Notes: a model not told the origin generated them from the sequence alone. A DNA stretch of 64,000 nucleotides from Eretmocerus hayati (GCA_029851415.1 CM056742.1:14115736-14179735); one strand, 5' to 3'; numbered from the stretch's first letter, positions 23,561 through 35,330 are shown. Translations and numbers: made by a program.

Positions 23561-23771
23561 CGATACACTTTGCGTAAAAGTGCACTTTGCGCACAGTTTG
23601 TCGACTTTTACTCACAGTTTATCGAAAAGTATAGTTAGATACACGGGCGTAAAACCTATTATTCGCATCCTCGTGATGATTCCGACCCTCGCCTGCGGCT
23701 CGGGCCGGAAACCCATCACTCGGGTGCGAATAAAATGTTTTACGCCCTTGTATCGAAATGTACTATTCTAC
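23551..23771. mobile_element. Short related foldback, about 220 bp
   Basis: The left part GTACTATTTCGATACA and the right part inverted (TGTATCGAAATGTAC, ending near 23771) match. Both are followed by CGTAAAA blocks shared with the 2.75-kb element. It overlaps the right end of that element, so the two share the AATAGTAC end sequence and belong to one family. Confidence 0.7.
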
Positions 23772-24753
23772 AATTGATGGTCCACGCCATCGAAAAGAAT
23801 TAGTTGTTTTATCCAGGCTGAATTTCCCGATTCTCACAACGAGAGTCCAATAACTTTGGTAGCTGGAGTAAGCTGTTTTGGAACCACCCTCTCCCAGCAT
23901 CAAAAGACGTTGCAGAAATTCCTTGTTATCCACGCAAATTCAGTGCCGGAAAAGTTCCGCGAGAAACAAAAACGTGGATATGGGGGTTAGCTTCCACTGC
24001 CTAGCCCTCATCATGAACGGAGTGCCAGTTTATAAATCTTGTGACTGATAATATTTTGAGGGATTTCGCAATATTCAACATGGGGATAACAAACAAGAGA
24101 CAGATATATGATGGAACTGTTCAGAAATGAAAGAAAAATTAGTCCGAGACAGAGGGAAATCAATTATTCCCGATTGTTTATATAGTTTTAAGAAATCTTT
24201 ATAATTCATTTGAGTTCTGTATCTTCGACCTCTTGTGCCGATGGTATTAGTAACTGTCGATTTCAGGAAAGCAGGACTCATAAAAACGATGCCTCGTTAT
24301 TATTATTATTATTTTTTTTTGATAGCAACGAGCAATTCTATGTTATAATACGTAATTGGTGATTTGAGTCGTTATATGGCCGAAAAATATGAGATTTTAG
24401 TGAATCATCATTAACACGAAATTAAACTCAGTTATATTTTCTCTATTTCGATACTTCCCCTGCACCTTTTTTGCTTACCAGGACTTTGGGTCATTTTAGC
24501 GACAATTAGCTAGTAACCAATTTTCAAATCACCACAATTAGGATGAATTGAAAAGAAGATCTGATTGGAGGAAAGTGGCTCTAATGTCTATCAGTGCTGA
24601 TATGTTGATCGTGACAAATCGGCTCAAAAAATACTCGACATGGTTTTCTAAGATTTCATTCTTTTCAAGAGTTTAAACCATGTCATATGAAAATTGAAGT
24701 TTCGATGTACTGGGAATGAATGGTTCTTTTCGAAACCTCATACTCGCCTAGTT
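23772..24753. other. Unassigned sequence with a short (TTA)n run
   Basis: A short TTA repeat followed by a T-run lies near 24298-24322. No gene was recognised. Confidence 0.4.
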
Positions 24754-24759
24754 TTACTT

Positions 24760-25270
24760 TTGAAAAAAAGTGAATGAGGGGGTGGGTTCCATGTACCAGC
24801 GAGCAAATGCAATGGAACGTGTGCATTTTATGATAAATCTTTGGAGAAAATTACTCCCAAATTTTTGACTGTTTATATTGCAACAGAATTTAGTCTCCGT
24901 CAATATGAGTACATTTGGCAGCATGTTTAGCAGCTCCAACCACATATTGTACTGAACTGATGCATGAAATATTGCTCTCATTTTCAAAAGATTCAACTTG
25001 AGATCATGAGCTTGCACCCAGGCAACTACCTGTTCGAGAAATATCTTCATTCGGTTTATAACTGTATGCAGGAAGTTCACTTGACTTACATTGAATATAA
25101 ATCTGTAGATCATCTGCAAAGAGCAAGCTTTCAAAGTGCCTCAGCACTGCACCATTACCATTTATGAATATTGGGATGACTAATTTCATATAATCACAAG
25201 AGTCGAATGGAGGACGTCCTGTCCTCCATTGGACTCTTGTCCTAACCATATACAGAACTTGATGGATGCT
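24760..25270 (-). pseudogene. Decayed non-LTR reverse transcriptase fragment (Jockey/CR1-like)
   Basis: The minus strand encodes LLFADDLQIYIQC, with the catalytic ADD at 25117-25109. This matches the F/YADD box of LINE-type reverse transcriptases. After a frameshift near 25060 it continues in another frame with INRM, VVAWVQAHDLKLNLLK and a following RAIF block. These are the palm segment and the LN-K box that follow ADD in Jockey/CR1-group enzymes. A GAVLRHFES block precedes FADD as usual. The surrounding frame has no intact endonuclease or fingers domain. The copy is short, frameshifted and surely inactive. The exact clade cannot be fixed without alignment. Confidence 0.78.
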
Positions 25271-25300
25271 GAACGTATTATTTGGAACTATTTTCATGGA

Positions 25301-26173
25301 TTAATTCCAAAGGTTGGTAGTTCAGATAGAGTGCGTGAACAGGACAGATGTTTTTTTTCTGAAGTAAAAATTGAGGAATGAACAAAACTCAAGTTGAGGC
25401 GCCTTATGACATCCTTATTCAGATTCGTAGTACTTTTTATATTGAGAGGATTCAGAAACAATATGAAAAGAGGAAAGAGCCAAGTTGAATGATAACTTTG
25501 GAGTTAATGAATACTTTTCGAATCAGAATATGGATTCGCCTTCTTCACAGCAGAGATTAGTCATGCAAACAGATGGAAATGGGACAAGAATCTTAATTTG
25601 GAATGATATTTATTGGCTCCAAGTAAACGCGTCGTTTTACAATAATAATCGATCCCGGATTCTCAGATACTTTATCAACGACGTCAACTCGCAAGATCAA
25701 AATCTAGCAAAAAGTTCGAAGTCGTAGTTCATTTATACTTGATTTATTGTACTTACTCCGGTGCTCGTTCGATGAAGGCTGAGGTTAGTGAACTGGAGAA
25801 AATATCACTGATTCGTGTGAAGTCCGTAATTGTTCACTCTGCGAACTGTCAATTAATCATTCTTATATTGTCCTGAATTTATATGTTTATACATGATATA
25901 ATGGTGGGTACAATGAATGTCGGGGAAATTTCAATATCAACCTTGCACGATATTTAGAATTGCTCTCGAGAAACGTTTACCACAGTGGGTTTTTTTGGAA
26001 AATCCAATTTCTCGTACGTAATTTTGACGCATCCGTGATCGTCATCACGAGGCTCCCCAACTCAAAGAGCTCCCCGAATTGAATAGTAATTACACTTGAG
26101 GAACAGGTTTTCTCCAAAAGAATCAGATATCAAAGAAAGTTTCAACGTCAGTTTTTTTCGTCAAAAGGTGATC
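25301..26173. other. Unassigned sequence
   Basis: No clear feature. An 80-codon plus-strand frame at 25485-25727 has no recognisable domain. The segment at 26035-26085 resembles 2493-2540. Confidence 0.4.
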
Positions 26174-27101
26174 ATGAGTAACAAAGTTGTTAAAATCCAC
26201 TGCACGTGCATTACACGCGCGTGTATTACACGTGCATCCGTGCGTCCGTGCATTGAGCCTTCTGCTCCGAAAGGTTACGTAGTCTGCATGTTTACTTTTC
26301 AAAAATCGAGTTTTTCGAGTAAACTACAAAGTATCTCAAGATTACGCCACGCGAGATGCCGGGTAGCTGTCACTTGCTTCCCAAAATGATTGAGATCGAA
26401 GTCCAGATTGGTAATCGAGCTTTTGAAAATGAAGTAATTCCTGTGGAAATTGAAGACACCCAACCAAAATAATACGAGCTTTCCTTACCGGTTCATTGAT
26501 TCTGGAAAGTTTAGGTGTGCTAAAGTTAGAAAATCAGCCCCCTCTATTCGTCATTATGCTGAAAACATACATTTTCACCCTCAAAAAAGCGATTACAAGA
26601 AAGTGAACAATCAAACTATATTGCCTTGTTGAGCAAACGAGATTCTACGTGTTTGTTGTTTGCGAATCGAGCTTTTATGATGAAAAGCAACCGTCCCTGA
26701 GTAATGACTGATAAGATGATCGATCACTAGACCTCTGCCCACAAATTTTGACGAGAACTCAGCCAAAATCTGTAGCTTGCGACAATCGATCGAGAAAAGG
26801 GCATGTGTTGTCTCGGGTGTTGAAGCTTTTGGAGACATCACCTCGCTTTGAACAGCATGATCATCGCTCTGGACCCCAATATCGACTATTTTGGGTTGCT
26901 AGCGACAGTTATCCAACTTCTCCGCGCATCATAATCTTGAGATAATTCGTAGTTCATTAGAAAAACTTGATTTCCAAAAATAAACATGCAGAGTACCTAA
27001 CCTTTCGGAGCAGAAAGCTCGATGCATGAATGCACGAATGCACGTGTAATACACGCCCGTGTAATGCACGTGCAGTGGATTTTAACAACTCTGATGAGTA
27101 A
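26174..27101. mobile_element. Non-autonomous hAT-like element, 912 bp, with 8-bp target duplication
   Basis: The element occupies 26182-27093. The exact 8-bp direct repeat ATGAGTAA flanks it at 26174-26181 and 27094-27101. The right end read inward is CAGAGTTGTTAAAATCC and the left end is CAAAGTTGTTAAAATCC. An 8-bp duplication plus CAGNG-type termini is the hallmark of the hAT superfamily. The TIRs extend for about 170 bp and contain a palindromic GCACGTGCATTACACG block. The 560-bp centre has no transposase motif, so mobility would depend on a hAT transposase elsewhere. Confidence 0.9.
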
Positions 27102-28365
27102 TCAATTCGATGGAAGGTCAAGATTTGTTCATATCAGTGACGTAATGGCCAAAACCAAATGTACTTTGAGACATCTTATCAGGATTTGATGAATTTCTAA
27201 TCATCTGACTTGAATTAAAGTATGTTATACAATGAATCGCGTGGAATTCAGGTAAATTCGTCTGTAAGCAATGAGGGAAAATTATATTGACTTTCGCAAC
27301 ATTCAAAGCTAGTCTCGTAAACAAAATATCAGTAACCATATAAATACTGCTGTACCATGAGTAAAGATAGCATTGAATAGTTGTTATACTAAAGTGCTTT
27401 GAATTTTCACGAATATATTTCAAAAAAATTTTGCAAGTGCACAAAATCTTGATCCAATTCCTTGAATAGTGCACTATCAAACTCGCACATAAATATTTTA
27501 GAATGAGTTCCTTAAAAATCGCCAATACAAATCTTTATGCTGCTCCAATTCAGCGATATGAAGAAGCACACGATTGTGGAATAGATTGGAAAGTGATGCA
27601 TGATTAATGAATGATATTACATCTAAAACAATCGTGATATTTAGTCTAGTCACAAAGTCAATGCTAATTGGATTTTTTGATATATTTGATGATCTAAGAA
27701 CGGTGAAAATGATCTAAGAACGGTAAAAATTAATCCTAAATTCATAAAATGATGCGTGTAGTTATGGTCACTCACAATTTATGCAGGCGGTAAAAGGCAA
27801 TGATACTTCATAAAACAGGTTTAAAATCTGGGGACAGAGAGAGCTCGCCTACCTATTTGGAGCTTGTATATATTTTCGTACCAAAAAATTGACGACTTAT
27901 ATTGAGGGGTCTTCGGACAGTGAGGTTGCCTCATCCGGGGTATAATGAGCGAATCACAGGTTCCAGAATCAAGTTAATAGATTTGAGTTTATCTCTTTTT
28001 TTCATAATGAAATTTGAGTCGTTATCGCAAAAGCCCGTGATATAGTTTGAGGCGCACAAAATTTTGTAAATCAAGCGATAACGAGAGCGATACACAGTTT
28101 CACATTATCTACTTCAGATATTATACAATTGGTTCATGATTATTCTCATCTTTCATAACAATATAGTCGTTATATAACTATTCATACATGGATCTTCGAC
28201 AATTTTTTCTACAAATAGAAGTGATCGTAAAACATGAAGCTTTTTGGCCTCAGGTCATTATCTCCAAACAAATAATCTATTTTTTTGGATAATTCGCGAG
28301 AGGAGAGAGAATAAGAAGTCCATAAATCACTCGTATACACAGGTTGAGTGTGTGAGTTGCACGTG
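27102..28365. other. Unassigned sequence
   Basis: Only a tiny tandem duplication (GATCTAAGAACGGT at about 27691 and 27711) is notable. The 135-codon minus-strand frame at 27118-27525 has no recognisable domain. Confidence 0.4.
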
Positions 28366-29477
28366 CAGTACCCGCCAAAATAAATGGATCATGGATAGTC
28401 TCGGTAAATGAGCGATTACTCAGTCTCTCTTTGTCGTAGAGGAATTTTGGATGAAGAAAATTTAAGATCAGAGAAGAATCTATCGTTCACGTGTTTGGAA
28501 TATTATTTCCGTGCTTTTTATGGGGTCATAAGTTACGATGGCCAAACAATTTCCATTATATTCATTCAAACACATGTAGTTTTGACGGGCATGATCCGAT
28601 CGTAAAAATTTTAACGAAATTTTGTAGCATTTTTCAAGATCTTCATGTTCTTTTTTTTTTGAGAGTCCCTTGCTCAACTTTTCATGCCTGAATAACGAGC
28701 TTGGGAATGGAAAATCTCATCACATGAGTTGCTTATGGAGATACCGAGTCATGCAAGTGTTTCATTTGCTCTTGCTCCCTCCCAATGCAGAAACGCATCA
28801 AAAAATACTTCGGCACATCATTTCGACGTAGAATGATCTCATCTTTCAGAAAATGCTATCAATTGATTCGGATTGCATGCGTGAGTCACATGATGTGACC
28901 TGGACAGGCTATCTTCCAATGAGTCCCATTTTCCGAGTAAAAGCTGAAAAAGTGCTACCAACGTCACTTTTGAGCAAAAATCTGATGGCATTTTCTGAAA
29001 GATGAGATCATTTTACGTCAAAATTTTATGTTGTAACAATATTTTGATGTGTTTTTGCAGTAAAATAGAGTAAGGCGAGACGAAGCAGGCACCAGCCTCG
29101 ACATCTTCATAAGCAGCTCATGTGATAAGAAGTTCCCTTCCCAAGACCGTTACTCGGGCAAGAAAGGTCGTAAAGGGGATTCTAAGAAAAGGAACATAAA
29201 GGTCTCGAAAAAGCTAGGAGATCTCGAATGGATTTTTACGATCGGACCATTTCCGTCAAAACTACAGGTATTTGACTGAAGGTAATAAAAGATGTTTTTT
29301 TCGTCGTCACTTATGACCTCACAAAAAGCAATAAAAAAATATTCACAAACACGTGAATGATAGATTTTTTTCTGATCTCCAATTTTCTCTGTCCAAAATT
29401 CCTCTACGATAAAGAAGGCCAGAGTGATCGCTCATTTACTGAGGCTATCTATGATCTATTATTTTTGGCGGGTACTG
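28366..29477. mobile_element. 1.11-kb palindromic element, arms about 530 bp
   Basis: The ends CAGTACCCGCCAAAA are inverted at 28366 and 29477. The mirror continues inward through TGAGCGATNACTC, GGAATTTTGGA, ACGTGTTTG, CATAAGT-ACGA, GATCCGATCGTAAAAAT, CATGAGTTGCTTATG and TCTCATCTTTCAGAAAATGC blocks, to a centre near 28920 that is itself the small palindrome GTCACATGATGTGAC. The arms are diverged. No target duplication is evident and no protein was recognised. Confidence 0.88.
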
Positions 29478-31330
29478 TATAATTCCCTGACTTGAGCCAG
29501 TGCTTAGTATCCCTGACTGCATCCTCCCATACATCATTAGCTTCTAAATTTGTGATGAACAAACAAAAAATTGAATAATATTCTGTGATTACGACTTCAT
29601 CATATTTTCCCGTATATATAATTCCTATCGCACGCGTCTTCCTGTGTAAGCGGATGGAAGCTTCGAAACCTTAATTGACAGCATCTATTTCATTTTCATG
29701 ATTGTCAAAGAAACGTCCTGCTGGTCCATCATTATTTTTCATTGTAGATCAGAGTTCAAACCAGTAGGCAAAAACACCAATCGTCTTGGCGTCCATTGTA
29801 TATCTGTATATTAGTCATTCTTTCTTAAATCGTCAACTTCTAGGTCGAGAGTCACGGATTGTTTCGTAACTTTGGGTACATGTTATGTATGATGAGGAAG
29901 AATTGAGAGCACAATTTTGAGGCCCCGAGAATGTTTCGTGCGGATTTGGTGAACTATTTTCGTTTTTGAAATTTGCGTGAAAATCGATCTTTCCATTCTT
30001 TGATTGATTTTTCAAGCATATAGAGCCCAATAAAGAAGATAATAAAAACCCATGAAGGCGTAAAAAAACAGAACCTTGAGAAAAATACTACTTGCGGGAT
30101 AGGATAAGGTCAGCATAACCTCAAAAATCTTCTTTTTGGAAAAAGTGACTTTTAGAGTTTCAGGGCCCACTTTAGCTCAATTTTTACATTTTTATTAGAT
30201 TCTTCGTTGACTTTTACGTCTGATACCATCCGAAACAGATCAAGATCTACTCGAAACGGGTTGCTCTGCATGAAGTTCCGAAGAAAATCGTCGAAAAATG
30301 CCCTCATCCGTACTTCGGGTGGATGTCGTATGGTTAACATCTGCGCACATTGGCTTGCGGTCGAGGAATACGATTTGGCAGAGCACGATTTTTCATGTAT
30401 TTTTTGACGTGAAATTCGAATCTGTCACCTATTACATTCCAACACTTCAGATTTTTACTTAAAATCATAAGATATTATTCTTTTGAAGATAATGTTCGGC
30501 TATTCTTTTTGAAATGTCATATTTTTTTTTCAATTTTCAAGGCCTCATCTTTCATGATCTGAAAGATGAAGCCTTGATAATATCAATGGAATATCAAAGA
30601 CAAGATTCTTCTACATGAATTCGAATGCTCAATATGATCCTGATGGTCTTCTCGCACGAGTATGTGCCCGATGTTAGATGCAAATCAATCGTTATAGTTG
30701 CTGTCAGAATAATTGACAAGATTTTATCATGCATCATTCAAAATCTCGTTGAAGGAGCCAGTAGCATCCTTTCTCTAACCGGGAGGATGCATTCTCTTTC
30801 TTTGCGTATGATTGTTCAGGAAATATGGTACATATTCATATCTCAAGACCAGATGTCTGGAATGTACGAAAAAAAAATGATTGCTATACAAACAATCGAG
30901 TAACCAGCAACTACTGAGATGACTAGAAGGGATTCTACGAAAAAGAGAGTTTGAAGTGGCGAAGACCCTCAATAATTTAGGTGTTTGCGCTGTGGATAGA
31001 ACGGGGTGAAGCTAAGTCGAAAATTGGCCTTGTGAATGTTCACGGGCTGCACTCATCACTTTTAGTGATATTCGAGAATTTCAGCTGATTCTCGCTATAT
31101 TTGGCGGTTCGATTGACGTATTGTGGATGGATAATTAGCTAAACAATTTCTAATTCATTGCAATTAACACCACGGCTCATGAATTTTTCTGCAAATTTTA
31201 GAATAAGCCCTATCGAGATCGTTGCAAAATCTAGCGCGCATGATCAGAACAAGATGATTTTAAAAAGTTCGTCAACTTGTCATTTACCCTTCATTGCAAG
31301 AGAATTGGAGGAGAATGGGAATGACATTCG
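29478..31330. other. Unassigned sequence with one compact hairpin
   Basis: A hairpin with a stem of about 14 bp (AAGGC-TCATCTTTCA paired to its complement) lies at 30538-30578. No exon or element was recognised. Confidence 0.4.
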
Positions 31331-31356
31331 GCTTGCATGGTGACCGCATCGCCTTA
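31331..31356 (-). repeat. Solo end of the 1300-1690 MITE family
   Basis: GCATGGTGACCGCATCGCC matches the right TIR at 1668-1690. The upstream 31295-31325 (GAGGAGAATGGGAAT) also matches the interior near 1513-1540 in reverse. The left end was not found, so the copy is truncated. Confidence 0.7.
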
Positions 31357-31370
31357 TTGTACCAAACTTA

Positions 31371-32885
31371 CAAGGGGGGACCACGGGGTCCGAGTCACCA
31401 ATCTTCCCCAAAATTCTTTTACTGTTTTGTATCACCTAGAATATGAAGAGTCCAAAGTAACTCCGTCAAATGGGCCTCCTGTTCAGAGTTACAGCCTATG
31501 ACATTAGCATTGCCCATATGAGGTTTTCCACGGAACTTTTAACTATTGTGTTACTGCAGTTTTCGAGGAGTATTTTGAACTAAACGGAGTGCGCAGGAGT
31601 GGCATTTCATAGTATTTGGCATCATTCAATATGGACTCCATTCTTTTTTGTTGAAACGCATCCTGGTTTGTCAATAGCAGACCGCAAAAGATGATTTTTG
31701 AGTAGTTTACAAACGTACCAACGCGATTTTTTGAATTGATAAGGCTGTAACTAAAATACCTATGCCTCAACTACTTCGGTGGAATGATATATCCATCTAC
31801 TAATCTCATATTTTGAGAAAATGATTGATTTAGAGGTGTGCGCTTATTTGGCTATGATATTAGCTCCCATTCATCGATGTAACCGAGTTTTGTGGGAAAA
31901 TTTTCTCTGGCTATTGTTCACGAAAATGATGAAATACCTTGTGCGAAACGGAGAATTTAGCGATGAGTTTTCAAAGTTAAAAAGAAGACGAATCGAATCC
32001 CGTTTGGTTTGGGAGTGTACGTTGATCCGGACAAATTTTATAAAGCTTCGAAGCTCATAAAGTTATCGCGCCACTGGCTTTGAAAATAGTCATTTTTTGA
32101 TGCCATACTCAGGAGACGCAAAGCACAGGGTTGGGACGTTGTGCTTTATCTTCTTCATCACAATAAGGATATAACCGCACTGTTTTGAGTTGCAGTTGTC
32201 GATCGGTGTTTCTGTGAGAAGCTGAGGAGAAATATTTGAATCCGGATGGTAAGCTAAATGAGCCTCTAAATGTGATGGTATCGCGATTTTCTTGATTTTT
32301 ACATAGTATACGGCTGAAATATGAACAAAATAACATCACAGTGTATTCTAGAAATTGAAATGAGACTCATAGCTCTTGACTCGATTTTGGAAATTTACAT
32401 CGAATTTCGGAGAAATCGATGATGAAATTCATCTTAAAGTCAAGTCAGGCAAAATATAATCCGTATCGACCGTCTAGACAATGTTTCGAATCGAATCTAT
32501 TCGATTGAAGTTGATTCACGATTGTTTCAAGTGTGAAATTCCGTACTTGTCGTTCTGAACCAGATACCTCGGCTTGGAAGAGAGTGGCACCACTTTTTTC
32601 ACATGTTTTCAAGGTCCAAGAATCGCATGGAAGCCATTTCAAACGTGTGCGATGAGAAATTTTTTTTTATTCTCGAGGGTCAATAGTCAAAAGTTCCATG
32701 GAAACCCTCGTATAGGCGAATGTTAAAAATTGATGTATGGAGATATACTGGCAATGTTGACGTTTTTGCTTGGAACTCTGGGCAGGAGGACAGAGTTGCT
32801 TTGGATTCCTCATACTTTAGGTAATACGAAACTGTAAAAAAAATTTGGTCAAGATTGGCGACCCGGACCTCGTGGTCGCCCCTTG
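31371..32885. mobile_element. TIR element interrupted by another element
   Basis: CAAGGGG-GACCACG-GGTCCG-GTC (from 31371) is mirrored at 32842-32885, and the mirror continues inward (TTTGTATCACCTA, GAGTTAC-type and GGCCTCCTG boxes) to about 31515 and 32713. TTA sits directly outside both ends. The centre is occupied by the 1.19-kb TA-flanked element at 31519-32710. Without that insertion this element would be about 320 bp, a MITE. Superfamily unknown. Confidence 0.82.
31519..32710. mobile_element. 1.19-kb TA-flanked TIR element, copy 1
   Basis: The TIRs are about 28 bp (TGAGGGTTTCCACGGAAC-like, with TTTTAAC next) and are flanked by TA at 31517-31518 and 32711-32712. The TA duplication and length suit a non-autonomous Tc1/mariner-superfamily element. 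It aligns along its whole length with copy 2 at 41737-42929. Open frames at 31821-32060 (plus) and 32109-32339 (minus) have counterparts in copy 2, but they show no DDE or other recognised motif. Confidence 0.88.
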
Positions 32886-32888
32886 TTA

Positions 32889-34116
32889 GTAGAGACCAAT
32901 CTAGTATACTTTCTCCAGACTAGAGTGCAAAAGATTGTGCAGGAGGGCGGTGAAGAGGGGGGCTTCACCCCGATTACTAAAAAAGCCTTCGAATTGATAT
33001 ATTCGATGCAATCTGAGAGGTATCAAATTTTTGACTGTGAGTCAATGAGATCTCAGTGTATCACTCATGATTAGTTTTGGAAGTGTGTCAATTGGGGAAT
33101 AAAATGATTCCTTTGAAACAGGTCATCAAGAATGAAAGTTTCAATAACGTGATCTTTTTTAAGACTCTTATTCAACTCATTTGAAAGAATTGACTTTCAA
33201 ATTTTTTAACTTGACATTAGTAGTATGATGCCTTCCTGAGAGACTCTTCACAACCCTATGCTCGCTTCTGTGAGTCTATGTGTATTTCAGTAAACTGATC
33301 ATCACTCGATGTGTATGATATGACGTTTCTAGTTGATTGGTTCCATGTGTGGCTATTCCAGACTTCTTTTCGAGTCAGCTGAGGAAATTCATACCCAAGA
33401 TCTTCAAATTGCCATTGCTATGACGACCATTTTGGAGATTCTTCACAACTCGTTGAGGTGTCATTTATTGGAAGTAATCAAAAATTTCGGTGACGAGCGG
33501 TAGGAGCAAATTATTGAAAAATGACTTTGGGAAAAAAATCCTTATGATTTAATTTGACTCTAGTAACTTTGGTAATTCTTTATTATCTCAATAAAAATTC
33601 ACTGCTGGAGTGATTTTAAGCAATGATTTGAGAATATAGATTCATGTACATTATAGTCTCAGAACCAAATGCGCGGAAATGAAAATACAGAACCCATAGA
33701 AGATAATGGAACACAAGTACCTGCAGCAAATTGAGAATACTTTCGATGCAATTTGTTGTACGCTTTTTGGAGCAATTTGAGGGTTTGTATATGGTGGCAC
33801 ACGTTGATTTAAAGTTTCCATGGACCTACTCATATAGTGCTTCAATTTCAAGCCTTTCATCATCACAGAATTTCGCCAAGGGATTTTAATTATCCATACG
33901 TGATAAACTCGAACAATGATAAGATAACCATGCATCAATAATTTGAGCAGGGTATGCATTTTTCCTGACTTGAATCCACTTTGTTTTATCTTAGATAAAG
34001 ATCCAATGTAATTTTGACACCATCTCTCCTCATAATGAGGCCTTAATCTCTGAAGAAATTGTCCCAGATATAAGATCTTATCTAATAAAAAGTTCAAGTC
34101 AACATGCTTTTTGCAG
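32889..34116. other. Unassigned sequence, probably intron
   Basis: It lies directly upstream of an exon and ends in a TTTTTGCAG acceptor. The 148-codon minus-strand frame at 33651-34097 has no recognisable domain. Confidence 0.4.
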
Positions 34117-34274
34117 GTATTGCAAGAGATAGCTCAGATTCTACCACAAAACGAGCGTACCGCAATGTTGGAACTTGTACAAAGAGCAAAACGTGAGACC
34201 GCAAGAAGTCGTAGACGAGCCAGCTGTCCCGACCAATTGACCTCTGATGTCCACCGCCAGTTATACACTCCGAG
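34117..34274 (+). CDS. Internal exon of an unidentified host gene (first exon found)
   Basis: The exon follows a pyrimidine-rich acceptor (GCTTTTTGCAG, AG at 34115-34116) and ends at a donor GTACTT at 34275. It encodes about 52 residues in an open frame, beginning VLQEIAQILPQ and continuing through an Arg/Lys-rich stretch (KRETARSRRR) to LYTP. It is predicted to be helical and charged. It ends in phase 2 (AG, the first two bases of an Arg codon). The next plus-strand exon starts with one base that completes the codon and keeps the frame open, although it is 17.3 kb away. Earlier exons and the start codon were not found. I do not recognise the protein family. The donor is weaker than consensus, and the join rests on phase and composition only. 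Confidence 0.6.
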
Positions 34275-35156
34275 GTACTTACATATACTCTCGTACTTTT
34301 TCCCTTCTCTTTGCCGGACTAATGGTAACTGTGCAAAGTCCTTCGTGTCCACTAATGAGTTCTGCCAGATGTTTACTCTGTTTCTAATGGTATGTGGTAG
34401 AATCTCATTTCGCAGAAAATTACAAGTTCGATCCGATTTTCGAAATTATCTATTTGGTTTATTGGAGACATTGATATCACAGACGTTCACACCAATCAGA
34501 ATTCATTTGGTATTCGATCGATATGAAAGATGGCTTTCAAAGAGCTTTGAGTATAAGTAGGTTTAAATTGAATTCATCCAATATCAATCGGTCACTGAAA
34601 CAATCAGATTTGCTTTTTTAGCAAGCATGCCAGTAGCCCAGGAGTAGTACGGTAATTTTGAATTTCCGCGCGCGATAAGGTCAAGACCTTTCATATCGAT
34701 CGAGTACTAAATTAATTCCATCTGCCACCGGTTGTCGGCTTACAAGTCACCGATTCGGATTCTTTTCTCGCTAGCGCATAACAATCCGTGGAATTTATAT
34801 ATGAGTATGATTCAAATCTTCGATCCCTGGAACATTCAGACCAGGTGACACCGGGTCAGGTGCAAACTTGCTTAGTGATCGACTGCTGATTGAGGCAAGT
34901 GCTGATGTCAACTCAATAAATAGCAGAATTCACTCGAGCTCATTCATGAAACTAATAAGCACGGATATTGTTGAATTCAAGGAGTGTCTTGAAACTAGAA
35001 ACACTCAAACGACTTGTCAAATTTATATTCATCTATAGATAGTCACGTCAGCCTTTGAGCTTTCACCACTCGAACCGTCAGAATAAGCAAGATTGCGTGG
35101 CTTTACATGAAATAAAATTTATGTTAAACTAATGAATAAAATTTCAATATACTCAC
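34275..35156. other. Intron sequence, nothing recognised
   Basis: This is the start of the proposed 17.3-kb intron. No repeat or RNA was recognised. Confidence 0.4.
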
Positions 35157-35330
35157 ATTCACACCAGTCGATGAGCCTGGCAATAATTTAAATCGATCAA
35201 CTTGTACAGTAGCTTCTCTGTTCACTGCGCTTGTTGTTTCGCTGGACTGAGCACTGGTTGTCGCAATATCGTTGTCGATTACCGGTTTCTTGTTATTCAA
35301 CAGCACTCGAGCATTTGATTCTTTGATTAA
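35157..35330 (-). CDS. Candidate minus-strand exon, 58 codons, phase 0-0
   Basis: On the minus strand, an AG at 35332-35331 is followed by an open stretch of exactly 174 bases, and then by a strong donor GTGAGT beginning at 35156. The encoded peptide is polar and Ser/Thr-rich (DNDIATTSAQSSETTS, then VQVDRFKLLPG). A complete codon number with both splice signals favours a real exon. Against it, the sequence before the acceptor is not pyrimidine-rich and no neighbouring minus-strand exon was found. If real, it belongs to a gene nested antisense within the large intron. Product unknown. Confidence 0.35.

Noticed and set aside
8687..29477. Assembly or sequencing foldback artefacts as the source of all palindromes
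   Set aside because: The arms differ by substitutions, indels and arm-specific insertions, which artefacts would not show.
33651..34097. 148-codon minus-strand frame
   Set aside because: It lies in the probable intron directly upstream of a plus-strand exon and has no recognised domain.
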